Shown here: in pieces, positions 11,953-23,800 of the stretch
Layout of the letters: each line of letters begins with the position of its first letter
Numbering within the stretch: the first letter of the stretch is position 1
Assembly: GCA_008802785.1 (NCBI GenBank)
Contig: VUYT01000039.1
Coordinates: forward strand, 95,673-159,672
Reading direction: 5' to 3'
DNA length: 64,000 bases
Source: Symmetrospora coprosmae
Lineage: Eukaryota; Basidiomycota; Cystobasidiomycetes; Symmetrosporaceae
Made by a program: the position numbers and the translations under genes
Notes under the pieces: model-generated
Database searches by the model: none
What the model saw: only the letters and a program-made list of their open reading frames with translations
Told to the model about the DNA's origin: nothing

Positions 11953-12265
11953 GCCATACCAATCGGGTGCTCGAGGAGCAGGGACGGCGCCTATGATGCC
12001 CGCGTCGCCCGCTGGCAACCGCCCAGGCTCGGCAGCCTCCCTGCAGTCCCAGCATCAGCAAGGTCAGCGATCCACCACGCCTGGCGCTATCAGCCTGGGC
12101 ATGATGGGCAGCATGCCTAGCACGCCTACAACCAGCACAGCCGCCACAAGCTCAAGTGCGGCAATGCCCAACTACGGCGGGAACGGATATGGCCAGCAGG
12201 TGCAGCCACCTGCGCAGCAGGGCGGTAAGCCTAAGGATCCGTTCGACGACCTCCTTCTGCTTTGA
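9665..12265 (+). CDS. VHS-GAT domain endosomal/TGN adaptor (GGA/Tom1/Lsb5-like)
   Basis: Exons from 9665-9773 and 9896 onward join into MYGNRYPGSGDRLGG...SAFIDRACNPTLPEPNMSLN. The VHS domain runs over roughly residues 35-175: LEIADMINAKKANAPREAAV, SRNTHQSMLGLNLIDALVKN, FLNELVRRFPERP and IRDMHRLLGYKGYRFRDFDK. A GAT-type three-helix region follows (LQELIRRGTPKDLAAAQELM, LAAVQQRALMLNEMLNNLKP, LLLMNDLINNVLVRYNSFRK). The low-complexity tail is Ser/Gln-rich with an 11-residue glutamine run near 11925-11950. It contains a clathrin-box-like NLIDFDF and ends KDPFDDLLLL. Family members bind ubiquitinated cargo, Arf and clathrin. There is no gamma-adaptin ear, so it is closer to Tom1/Lsb5 in layout than to full GGA proteins. 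It converges on the SDR-like gene with 166 nt between stops. Confidence 0.85.
11920..11951 (+). repeat. CAG/CAA microsatellite encoding polyglutamine
   Basis: An uninterrupted run of CAG codons in the last exon of the VHS-GAT gene encodes the glutamine tract before PPYQSG. Such tracts vary in length between strains. Confidence 0.85.
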
Positions 12266-12431
12266 TGGCGTGAGTTGCTGCTGCGCATGTGAAGGTTTGC
12301 TTGTGCCTGGAGTATGTAGTTGTGTGAGCTAGATATGGGCAGTAGACGATGCTGCAAGATGGGAGCTGCGTCCCAAAGCCCGTTCTGTGGCATTGCATGA
12401 CCGAGCCCGCTGATGCTACCGGTCGGTCCAG

Positions 12432-13838
12432 CTAGCGATCCTTGCGAGCATCGGCAGATCCGCTATCTGCCAAGTGTCCGGCAACGCTGGCCACAATCCC
12501 GGCTGCTTCGTACCTGTACATTCGCTCTCCAAGCGCAGGGTCCGTCAGCTCGCTTCGCTGCAGCCTGTGGAGCGATTGTACATGCTGGATTTCAGCTCCG
12601 CTCGAGACCGCTCCAGCGTTGGGCGCACACGAATGACTTACGAGACGACCCTTCCGGCATTGATAAGCGCATTGATGGCCTTTCTATCCGCCTGCCGGAG
12701 CTGCTTGAGATCGAGGTGGATGGCCCTTTCGACCTCGGTCGTGGCCTCGTTCATACTCTTCCCGAAAGCCCAGATCAGCGGACTGACGAGAAGCACAATG
12801 AGCCAGCCAATGACTCCAAAGCGAGTCGCGAGGGTCTCTCCTATAAATGTCCGGGTGATGCCGGTCGAGACGGAAAGCGACGTGAGATCCTCCGGCGGCA
12901 TCGCAAGATGCCGGAATACAGCGACGCTTGCGAGGGCAGGTGCAGAGCCATGTGTCCATGGCTGCGATGGTCTCCAAGGTATCCGCTGGAAAGGCGAAGC
13001 TTGTTCGGTTGTAGACGGCATCGGTATCGGCGGGCTCGCGGCGTAGAAGGGCGAGACGATGTTGATGATTCGGGTGTTTGAGCTTTTGAGAACCGGCTCA
13101 AGACCTTTGACCAAAGCAATTTTTGCGCGCAAGAGTGCGAGGTGGTAATGTTCTCTGGGGTCCTGTGCCAGATTGCCGGCCATGCTACGTTGCGAGAGCG
13201 ATTCGTCATCCGAGAGAATGAGGCTGTCGATACTCTGGTTGCCGAGGTCGCCGCCAATCGGCGACTTACGCTTGGTCGTGACCCAGTACTTGCAGAACTT
13301 CTGTATGCTCGCAAGAGATGCGCCGGTACCGCTGCAGTCGACCGTCTCGGCATACACGAGCTCGTTCTCGGTCGTCGACGTGATGAGGTTCAGGAACTGC
13401 TGCACGAGCGGGGAGGCTGGATCTGGGTGCAGGAGCACGCATTGAGCGCCTTGTTCCGCTAGTGAGCGGAGCAATCTGGAGCGTTCAGGATGTGATCAGA
13501 TGGGACCGTAGCGATGTCAGTCAAGCCATGGGGATCCGCTGCGCGCTCAGCCGTTCTTGCCCGAACATACGAGAGGTTCAATGGCGTGAGGCCGCCCTGT
13601 GCGAGGAAGGACCTGTCAGCCAAAGTCATGCCGTTGCAATGTCATGACAAGGTACGCCGCGCGGCCTCACCGAAATCACAATGGTCTTGCCGTGCAAGAC
13701 GCGTCGGACGCGCAGGGAGGATGAGGAGAACCAGACGCGGATAGCAAGTAGTATCAGGCCAATCGCGACGAAGTAGACCACTGGCTTGTTGTCGAAAGTG
13801 ATGGCCCGCGAGAAGCGGTAGATGAGCGGGACTGGCAT
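12432..13838 (-). CDS. Membrane-anchored SDR-like protein (DUF1776-like)
   Basis: Four exons (13838-13671, 13596-13571, 13475-12642, 12564-12432) sum to 1161 nt and 386 residues. The N-terminus MPVPLIYRFSRAITF is followed by a membrane helix (PVVYFVAIGLILLAIRVWF). A Rossmann-type start comes next: KTIVISGGLTPLNLSLLRSLAEQGAQCVLLHPD, in which the usual SDR TGxxxGIG is degenerate, so cofactor binding is doubtful. HYHLALLRAKIALVKGLEPVL and TRIINIVSPFYAA resemble the NAG and Ser regions of SDRs. A second hydrophobic segment (GVIGWLIVLLVSPLIWAFGK) lies near the end. The fold and double anchor resemble the fungal DUF1776 family, whose biochemical role is unknown. The 26-nt second exon encodes the glycine turn. 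Confidence 0.68.
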
Positions 13839-14037
13839 GGCCTGCTGCGGTCGGTGCAAGGGAAATCGAGCTCTGGAGGGGCCCGTTCACTTGTGAACGC
13901 GGTCAATATCCGAGGCACCCGCAAAGCAGCTGGAGAGCCTTGACTCCTGCGCGACTCAGACTTCTGCTACGGCTACATTGGCACCATGAAATATATCGAA
14001 CTCTCTGACCACTCTACACGGGCTGTAAAATCCGATT

Positions 14038-15189
14038 TTAGTCATTGTAGAAAACGAGGCATCTGACTTCGATGCTCTGTCGTCCGGGGGCATCCTTCGG
14101 CGTGTTTGGATCCTCAAAAGCTGTGTGAGGAGTGAGAGCTGCGATACCCTTCTGCCCTTTCGGCTGTCCTTCGCTGCGCGAGTCGAAGCACCTAAGAGTC
14201 GCCAGAAGCTGTCAGACTCGGCTATGAGTATCTGAGGAGAATGGACAGAAGCGACTCACTTGATGAACATGACCTCCTCTGGCGTCATGTCCTTGTAGTA
14301 GTAGAAGCGATGATCCTGGCTCGGCGCCACGGCATACGTCTCTCCCTTGACCTCGTAGCCTTCCGTCGACTTGTGGGTACTCTCGTCCGCGAGCTTCTCC
14401 TTTCCGCGGTCATCATCGTCATCCTGCTGGCCGTTGCCGTCCGTCTCTGAACCATCCGCAATCAGCTTCGGATACAGCAGGTCAACCTTCACGAGGTCGT
14501 CAGGCTTTGTTGTTCGCCAATCGATGACAGCAAGCGGGAAGTCCGAGGCGGCGTTCTCGATGGGCCGCCAGACGTTGATGAGCTGGTAGCGCCGCGAGAG
14601 CAGGTCTTCCACCTCTGCTGGATCCGAGACGTGCCGCCGGACCCTAGCTTCGGCTGCTTTTTCGGTCTGATCGATATGGACCTGCTGGACTGGCTGTCGC
14701 GGGGCGTCCTTTCGGCGCCGACGGATCGTATGGTCAAAAATGACGATCCGTCCGATTTTATGGCCTTCTGAGAGTTTTTCTCGCAGCAGAACCTCGACTT
14801 CATCGTAGTAGCCACCCCGGATGGCCGAATCGTCCACGAACAGGCGTTCCTTTGCTGGATGGTTGTACACTGCAAACCCGGCAGTGTCGACAGAGCTGAA
14901 GGTGCGTAGCAGTCAGTGACTTTGTGGGCTCGAGCACCATCCAGTTGGACGCCCACCTGAACTCGGCTTCCTTTCCCCGAATATCGTGGACTTTGGCTGG
15001 CGTGTCTGTTCGCGAGAAGGAGGTGACATCGGCGTCGACCTTGCTCCAGGGCTTCGAAGCAGATAGGTTATAAGTTGCTGGGTCAATGTAGCGGAAGCGT
15101 CCCTCTGTCATGACGTCTCGAGTTGTTCGGGCTGCGGAAATGGGTCTGAATGTGGTTTTGGAGGCGCGGGCGATGCAGCTTTTGAGCAT
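14038..15189 (-). CDS. CmcJ/AsaB-like non-haem iron oxygenase (hydroxylase/desaturase family)
   Basis: Three exons (15189-14957, 14895-14260, 14191-14038) give 340 residues. The order of motifs is that of the fungal AsaB/GA4-desaturase-like family (related to CmcJ): FRYIDPATYNL near the start, DTAGFAVYNHPAKE, VIFDHTIRRR, then PVQQVHIDQTEKAAEARVRR with the HxD iron ligands. RYQLINVWRPIENAASDFPLAV, HRFYYYKDMTPEEVMFIKCF with a candidate distal His, and a closing PHTAFEDPNTPKDAPGRQSIEVR follow. The first residues, MLKSCIARASKTTFRPISAAR, look like a mitochondrial presequence. An acidic insert (DGNGQQDDDDDRGKEK) separates the last two core blocks. The substrate is unknown. It sits alone, with no adjacent synthase gene, so a secondary-metabolite role is not implied. 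Confidence 0.82.
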
Positions 15190-16454
15190 GCAAGGTGGTG
15201 TCTGCTGTGGGTTGCTGATTGAGGAAGAGAAGAAAGCGACCTAAGCTGTCATTCACCTTCCTGAAAGTCCGGCGAATGGGACCTTTGTAAGCGGCTGACT
15301 GACGATCTCCACTCTTTGCGGCACCCGTTGGCGCCATCTGGACCTCGGCTGGATCCCGAGGGCCGATCGTGACAGTCAGCGAGGCACTCACCTCGGCGCG
15401 TCTCAAATCCTTTCAGAAGATCGTACTTGCTCCTAGACGCGGCTGCTGCCGTGTATGACTCTCACCGGTGTACGCGCTCGACGCCCACTGAGGGACGCGA
15501 GGTTGTTGGACGACGCCACTTCCCCGCAGGTATGGTCTGAGCATGTCAATGAGCCGGCGACATCGAGTGCTTCTGCATCAAGCCGCCAGTCGTGACTCAA
15601 GCAGCCAAGGCCTGCTAGACTACGGTACATGGTATTTCACGCAAGGTCAAGGCTTCGGAAGCTGCCGGCTACATTTCCTCCTGTGGGGGCCATCGCAGCA
15701 AATCCACAGCTCGGCGCGCCTCAGTGTCCAGTCGAGTACGCAAGAGAGCGTCGTGGGCAGGCTTGATGTCTCCAGATATGCCTGGCTCCAGGTCGACATT
15801 TGCGTCCTCGATCCGCGTCATCCGAGTGCGTGCTGTCTCTTGAGCTGCCATCAGGCGGTTGAGGCCCATCGGGCGGCGCATTGCGTTCAAGCAAAGCATG
15901 CGGGTAGGCAGAACCTGACTTACACGCTCAGACAGGTCATGCTCAATAGTGTTAGCGGGACAAGCTGGCTTTCGAGTGCTCGGCCGAATGTCGTGCGAGA
16001 ATGAGAAGTCCAGCTGGCCGAGCTCCAGGCAGCCAGTCCCGCTCCGGTAGCGACAGCAAGGGGGAAAGCGAAAGGGATAGCCACCGGTCCTGCCAGTGTG
16101 AAGGAGGAGAGACGATGGAGACCGTCATCGAAGCCGAGTCTCGCATGGCTTTCCTTCGCTCAATAGCATACAAGTTGTCGAGACCTGTCAGACGACCATC
16201 GACTGGCATGCAATAGCCCCCGTTCTGCTTGCTGGCATCGTTGCTGGACATATGTAACGGCAGACTGCAAAGTAGCAAAGGCAAGAAGAGCGTGCTGTTT
16301 CGAGTAGGAAGGACACCTTCCGAGTCGCCATCCCGCTGCCGCCACACGTCGCCCGGCCGAAGGGGACACGCGAGCTGGAACAGGCCCGCTTCGCAACCTC
16401 GACTCCTCACGAACGACCTCATCCACCACCGTCACATCACAGCAGTACATCAGT
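15190..16454. promoter_or_regulatory. Long divergent intergenic region upstream of profilin and the oxygenase gene
   Basis: This 1.27-kb region must carry the promoters of two genes transcribed away from each other. A minus-strand frame from about 16480 to 15920 is open except for one in-frame TGA at 16160-16162. Its downstream part contains a hydrophobic segment (AGPVAIPFAFPLAVATGAG). It overlaps profilin exon 1, matches no family recognised here and is not called as a gene. Confidence 0.4.
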
Positions 16455-17258
16455 ATGAGTTGGCAGAGTGCGTTCTGCACTAACAGTGTCAGAGGGCGCC
16501 TGTAGTAGCCTCTTCAAGCGTATAAATCTCAACTGACCAAGCGGCTCCGTCAACTCGCTCCTCGCTCAATCCGCGCCGTGCACACAGCCTACGTCGATGA
16601 CCACCTGGTCGGCACTGGCAAGATCAGCCAGGCTGCCATCATTGGGCAGGCTGGTGGTTCCTGGGCGACGTCGTCCGGCCTGCAAGTGAGTTGGACCCTT
16701 GCCTCAGGGTTGTGGTGACGTGCGTGCGTGCGTGCGTGCGTGCGTACATGCACGCGCTTCACCAGAGCCGCGGAGCGGAAGGAACGAGGTGAACAGCACA
16801 AACTCGGGCAGCATTATACTGACACTGGGCGCGCCTATCGTCCGTCTGCGATAACAGGTGACACCCGAGCAGGAGCAGGCACTCCTCACGGCCTTCAAGA
16901 GCGGACCGGATGCCCTCCAGGCTTCCGGCATCAAAGTCGGTGACAACAAGTACATGTTCCTGCGTCCACAAGGCGACTCATTCTACGGCAAGAAAGGGGT
17001 GAGTCGGTGTACTTGTTGCTCCCGTTCAGCTGCCAGTGCCTGCCATGACGTAGAGCTCGCTCGCTAACGCTCCCGTCCGCTGCGCTCCCGTTCCCTGCTT
17101 TCCCCCTCGCTTGCGCTCATTACTAGGCCTCTGGAGTGTGCGTGACCAAGTCAAAGCAGGCCATCGTCATTGGCGAGTACATCGAGGGGACGACAGCCGT
17201 CGAGGCCAACGAGATTGTCGAGGGCATTGCAAACTACCTCGTCCAGCAGGGCTTCTAG
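16455..17258 (+). CDS. PFY1: Profilin
   Basis: Four exons (16455-16467, 16588-16685, 16858-16998, 17127-17258) sum to 384 nt, giving 127 residues, the usual fungal size. The N-terminal MSWQTYVDDHLVGTG is the profilin signature, created by joining a 13-nt first exon to YVDDHL. IAAIIG-type ISQAAIIGQAGGSWATSSG, the middle YMFLRPQGDSFYGKKGASGV and the C-terminal helix VEANEIVEGIANYLVQQGF complete the fold. Profilin binds G-actin, poly-proline and PIP2 and feeds actin to formins. Intron 2 carries a GTGC-repeat microsatellite (about 16716-16747), and intron 1 contains a TATAAA-like string. Confidence 0.97.
16716..16747 (+). repeat. (GTGC)n microsatellite in profilin intron 2
   Basis: A run of cgtg units follows the donor site within intron 2. 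It is a simple repeat, with no coding effect. Confidence 0.8.
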
Positions 17259-17694
17259 AAGGGCCCGCAGCCTGACGCGAGTCATCCTCGAAGAGTGAGG
17301 CAACATGACCACCCAGCCAGTCACTGCGTCAAAATTGTGCGCTGACGTTGCGTATGGTATCTTATGCTCCGCTCTGCTCGCATAGACTCGTCGCCCTGTA
17401 TCCCTTCCTCCATGCACGCGTTGTGTCTGAAGCAGATCTCGTATGACCCCAGACGCCCGTACAGCACTGTCTACCGTTGCTGTCCGTTGCAATGATACGT
17501 CCCTATCCTGCTCCGAAGCTTCACCTTGCTGTGCCTGTGTGCCTGGTTTCCCACCCGCTTCTCACCCGATTGCCCTGTCCGCCTGTGCCTACTTTCGCGA
17601 ACCGCGCTGCTGCTGCGCCTGCTCCTGCTCCCACCACCCACCATCTAGGCTTCTGCAGACAAATTACCAAAGTATCATACACACATCCGTCACC
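17259..17694. promoter_or_regulatory. Upstream region of triosephosphate isomerase, pyrimidine-rich
   Basis: The 3' half (about 17515-17640) is strongly C+T-rich, as is common upstream of highly expressed fungal glycolytic genes. The start codon context CACCATGG is strong. No TATA element was recognised. Confidence 0.5.
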
Positions 17695-19055
<1,361 letters not shown>

Positions 19056-21311
19056 CTAGCGAACCGGGACTTTCTGGCAACTCAGCATGAGAGGGCATGC
19101 AAGTAACTTAGATGCGCTATACTCCGAGACACCTCGACGTGTTCGCGCAGCCATGCCCGGACAGGCCTCCGGTCCGCTTTGCCACTTGCAGTCACACCCT
19201 CGGCAGACGGGGTCACTGCGTAGCGAACACAGGTGCTGTCGTTCCTCGCACGCCTCTTCGTTCCAGATGTATCTCACTCTCCGCAACGCAGGCGGGCCTA
19301 CCTGTGTACCGCCGCTCGCATCTTTCTCCTCGCATCCGGCGCGCTGCCAAAGGACGCCCATAAAGCAGGGTCGATGGGGGACCATCACCAGGATCACCTG
19401 GAGAGCCTTACGACGTCCTTTCAGGCAGGACAAGCTGTGTCAGACGGCTGCGACGACTCTCTTGCCGGCGCCGGCGCCGGCGGTCAGGTCTGGTCGCGCT
19501 GCTCTGGAGACAAGTACCGTACAGGCCGCGCTGGTAGTCTGCAGGCGCCCCTGCCTTGTTTGCAAGAAGAGCGAGATGCGGCAGCCTAATACCACTGCCT
19601 CTCCCCCTCGCACTCGCCCTCCCTCGTATGCCTGCCTGGACCCAGCCGGTAGTCGTGGTCTACGAGTACGCAGAGGGACACGTGACACATTGACGCTTTC
19701 GCGCAAGCCTCACCGAGCTCTTCCTTTGAGTCGTGCGCCCCGGTCCGATACTGCACCATGACTGGCCGCGTCAGTCGATAGACATAGCTCCTGCTGCTCT
19801 CGGCCCAGCTCTGCACCAGGTCTGCATGTCTTGCGCACGGTCCGCCTCGTACAGAAGTCGTCCGAGGGTACGTAGCAATCCGGAATGGCCTTGGCAAGGC
19901 AGGCCTGCAGAAGTCTGACGGACCAGCGAGCAAAGAGGGCACTGTGGTACCGTACGGTACCGGTAGCAGACGGCTTGGCTACCGGTACCTTACCGTACTG
20001 TGGACGGCTCGCTACGGAACGGCTAAAGTGCTGAGCTGATGTTCGTCCGGTGCAGAACGACCTGCTTATCTGAACAAAAGGCTTTCGCCGTACTGGAAAA
20101 GAAGGTCTGGATCCTGGATGGCCTGTGCACCTCTCTGCCTTCCCACTTGTGCATGCACCATTACCGAGCCTAGGCACAGCTCGACACCGGCCCATCCAAT
20201 CCACGGCACGGCACGGCAAGCGATCGCAACAAGTCAACATCGCTGTCCGAGACCGGTTGGCGGTCATCAGGCGTCAGCAGGCGGTGGCTGCGGCGATACA
20301 GAACAGACCGATGAACCGGCGCCTGTACATGTGTCCCTTGCAAGTTCTCACTGGGCATGCTTCAAGTCCGAGCCGTCAGGACACCCTGGATGCAGCATGA
20401 CACTCTGGAAGCAGCCCGCTTCACTCAATGCACCTCTGCCATATGCATGGTCCCGATACCCGCACCCTGCGCGCGATGCACGTGCAACGGCTTCTCCGGC
20501 CGTACCTGGATACCTGCGGGTCCATCGTTAGTGACGTACACATGCCTGTCTGACAGATCCCACATATCAGGGTCGGTATTCCGCACATGCTACCTTTAAT
20601 TCAGCCGAGGAAGCCGCCGAACCACATCGTTTGGCGCCTTTGGACTCGCTGAACAGATTGGCTTTTGTTCCCGTCGTGAAAAGCTCGGGAGGAAGGCCTT
20701 TGTTCGGCTGGCTGCCATCGTCTATCCAACCAGTGCCTGAAGTCCTGTCCACGCTTTCCAGCAAAGACGGACTTCGGTAACCGAAGCTGCAAACAGGACA
20801 CGCGGCCCAAGCTCGAAAGGCGTCCCTTCCAGTCATTGCGCTTGCTCAGATTCCCCGCTCGAGAGAGGGTCGTCAGCGAAAGACCAGCGGTATCTCCGAC
20901 TCGCATGGTACCTGAGTGTGAGATGAGGGGTACTGAGCTAGTGCCAGGACAGCCAGGCGATGCTTTCCAGCTTCGTGGACGCCGTTACCGGTACCGCTCC
21001 TATCTGTCTGCCTCCAGACACGTCTCTCTCCTCCTTCTACCTATTTCACATTTGATCTTCCGCTAGACTCGCTCGTCGTGCACAAGTACAGCTCATCCGC
21101 CCATCAGCTAGATTGCACGTGCCGACTTTTCAGCGCATCTTGCTCGTCAGATAGGACAGGCCGCTCTGGGCCCCGTTTCCTTTGCAAGCCACAAGCAGCT
21201 CTTCTCCAGCAACCGAATTACACACATCTCCGAGACCGGAGAATATCGCCGGGCACTCTAGCGTTACGAACGATCCCAATCAGTACACATTCAGCTTTAT
21301 CAATTGTGAAA
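19056..21311. other. Largest gene-free stretch (2.26 kb), upstream of the HMG-box gene
   Basis: No coding region was recognised. A 224-codon plus-strand frame at 19087-19761 has Arg/Cys-rich, low-information content and looks like a chance frame. The block 19946-19989 holds nested palindromes. A second ACCGGTACC-type string lies near 20985. The last 300 nt before 21312 are C+T-rich. A long upstream region would suit a highly regulated transcription factor gene. Confidence 0.45.
19946..19989. repeat. Nested palindrome / inverted repeat
   Basis: A perfect 16-nt palindrome (GGTACCGTACGGTACC, 19946-19961) overlaps the left arm of a perfect 12-nt inverted repeat, GGTACCGGTAGC at 19956-19967 and its complement at 19978-19989, with a 10-nt loop. 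It lies about 1.3 kb upstream of the HMG-box gene. Confidence 0.8.
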
Positions 21312-23511
21312 ATGGCTTCTACTTCCCGCCAAGCACTCTTTGGAGGTGCGAGTCCGGCTTGCGGCACAGGTGAGAGGGTTCTTGCGACGAAACGGCACGT
21401 GGAGATCGCTGCAGGCCTATGCTTGATCTGCCATTACTCGCTTTCTGCATGGGACCCGAACTGACGTGTGCCTCTTCTCCTTCACTACTCTCGACATATA
21501 TTCGCCCGCTCGTATCACTCTCCTTTATCCCATCTCCGTACAGTCACATTACCGAATCCGCAACCAGCCGAAAGTCCATCGACCACACCGACACTATCTT
21601 CCTCCGCATTGCTGCAAACTTCCTCAGTACCGGCCTCCATTGGCGGATCGTCGGATCCCCGCTCGTCTGCCCTGGACACTGCCCGACCCAGAAGTGCACG
21701 TTCAAAGACGATGTTCAACATGACATCTCAGCTCGCCTTTTCTGCGATACCTTCGATGACCCCGGGCACCCCGGGCACCTCAGATGCGGCCGCCTACTCA
21801 TATACACCATCGCTGTATTCGGAGGGTACCGGTCTGGGGTTCTTCGAAGGCGTCGATGATGATGATAGCCTCGACAACACAATGGACCCATACGCGTTTG
21901 ACCTAGACGCCAGCATCGACAGTTCCGCCTCGACGTCTACCTCACCGCAGCAGGTCTGCGAGCCCGCGACGCCGGCAGATGAGGAGGCACCGCAGGGCAA
22001 AGAGCCCAAGATTGCCCGTCCGCCCAATGCCTGGATTTTGTACCGCTCCGTCAAGCTCGCCGAGTTCAAGGAGCAGAACCCTCAGATCTACACTGGAGTC
22101 AAGAGGACGAAGGCGAACCGTGGCGCTCGCCCGACACAAGCCAACATGTCCAAGCAGATCGCCGAATTGTGGGCACAAGAGCCACCCGAGGTGAAGGACC
22201 ACTTCCATCGGGCAGCAGTGCTGAAGAGCGTCATGCACGCCGTTGAAAACCCAGGTATGCTGTGATCCGCTCTCTCCGATGAACGTTTCCTATCACCCGC
22301 TAAGTCTGATGTTTCCCGCAGGCTATCGCTTCAACCCAAACAAGGGTCGCGGAAAGAACAACGCCAAGAAGGCTGCAGGCAACAAGCAGGCCTCTGCCTC
22401 TCCGAAGAAGGCTGCTAAGCGCGAGCCGGCGACAGCGGAGCGCTTGACCTTCACACCTCCTCGCCAAGCTACAGCAACTCTGGTTGCGCCGGCCTCGGCT
22501 CCACCTGCTACGTCCCAGTACAGCTTCAGCCTGCTATCGCCTGTTGCCTTGGAAGCCTGGCCTAGCTCTGCTGCGCCCTCCACGACAGCTTCCCCTGCCC
22601 ATGCATCAGGCGGCAGCTACTTTCCTGCATATACGCAGCAGCACACCGCTGGTTCTGGCTACACTCCCGCTAGTCATCAAAGCCTCTCGGCACAGCTGGA
22701 CAGCCTCTTCCACGACGAGACTGGGGCGCCCGCTCAGGTACCGCAATGCGCGTACTCAGTCCCATCGACCACGGGTTCGTATCTATCGTCACTACAGTGG
22801 ACGGGCGGTTTGATGCCGGCGCTCTCCGTCGACGAGCACTACGGTCTCTCGACGGGCACGGCGCCCTCCCCTCAAACGCCTTTCTCCGAGACGGAGGCAT
22901 GGAGTGGGAGCTATTCCGACTACGGCTCGAGTGTTCCAAGCGATGCGTACGCCCAATGCTCGCTGCCGCCGGCCAGTCCGTACTCTAGCGAGACGAGCGC
23001 CTACGTCTTCCCGCCAGTGCAGCCTCAGGCTCAGACTCAGCACAGACTGCAGCCGTCATCCGCGCCAGGCCCGCCGAGGTTGCAAGTCGCGCCGCCATCG
23101 CCTCGTCCTCCTGTCCAGGTCGCACAGCAGATCTACTATCAGCCGCAGTCCCATCAGAGCCAGCCTATTCTGGTGCAGCAGCCTCAAGCTATGCTACCGA
23201 TACGGGAAGCCCAGTCCATACCGCATCAGGCACGGGAGACATTGCAGACGGAGTTCATGCCGACTGCATCCCTCACGAAGGTCGAAGGCTGTTTGGAGGC
23301 AGCTATGGGCGACTACAGCTCGACGCACCCCAAATGGTGGCCGTATAGGCACATCAAAGGTCAGTTTATCGCTTACACCATCCTGCTGACTCGTCGATCG
23401 CAGACTGACAGTGATTATGTTTGGTTAACAGTCCGACCCGATGTCGATGGCATTCCGCTCGAAGACTTTCTCAAGAGCTTCGAGGAGCAGAGCCTCTTTG
23501 TTCCGCAGTAA
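21312..23511 (+). CDS. HMG-box (MATA/SOX-type) transcription factor
   Basis: Four exons (21312-21345, 21544-22254, 22322-23359, 23432-23511) sum to 1863 nt, 620 residues. A 198-nt first intron joins MASTSRQALFG to VTLPNPQPAESP; a start at the downstream ATG 21711 is the alternative. The single HMG box spans roughly residues 165-240: IARPPNAWILYRSVKLAEFK, then a ten-residue basic insertion (GVKRTKANRG) before NMSKQIAELWAQEPPEVKDH and YRFNPNKGRGKNN. The insertion between helices 1 and 2 is unusual. The rest is Ser/Pro/Gln-rich, probably activating. The extreme C-terminus has a compact motif (HPKWWPYRHIK, then VRPDVDGIPLEDFLKSFEEQ). The box type is that of fungal sex and pheromone-response factors such as Prf1; orthology is inference. 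Intron 3 (72 nt) keeps the frame and has no stop, so retention would insert 24 residues. Confidence 0.85.
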
Positions 23512-23800
23512 TCTGGTATAGGTAGTCCACTATAGCATTAGGGCATGGCGCCGGAGCTGGTTCTCCTGCGCCGCGATAGCGATCCAGATCAATCAAGACC
23601 ATGTAGACCAGCATATTCACCGAGCCATAGAAGCTCTCAAAGTAGAACTAGCAGTCTATGGAAAACGCAGGCGTAGATCGTCGCCACAATAGTCTATCAT
23701 GTATTAGCGTACGGCCTGGCGCCACAGATAATCCCGAACATTTCGATTGAGTATGCACCGTGCTCGGGACCCATATTTCGTATATGTGAGGGTGAGAGCG

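Noticed and set aside
19087-19761. 224-codon plus-strand ORF in the gap after TPI1
   Set aside because: Arg/Cys/Ser-rich chance composition, no domain, no intron-like structure as in the surrounding genes.
21312-23511. Mating-type locus
   Set aside because: An HMG factor alone is not a MAT locus; no pheromone precursor, receptor or homeodomain pair was seen nearby.
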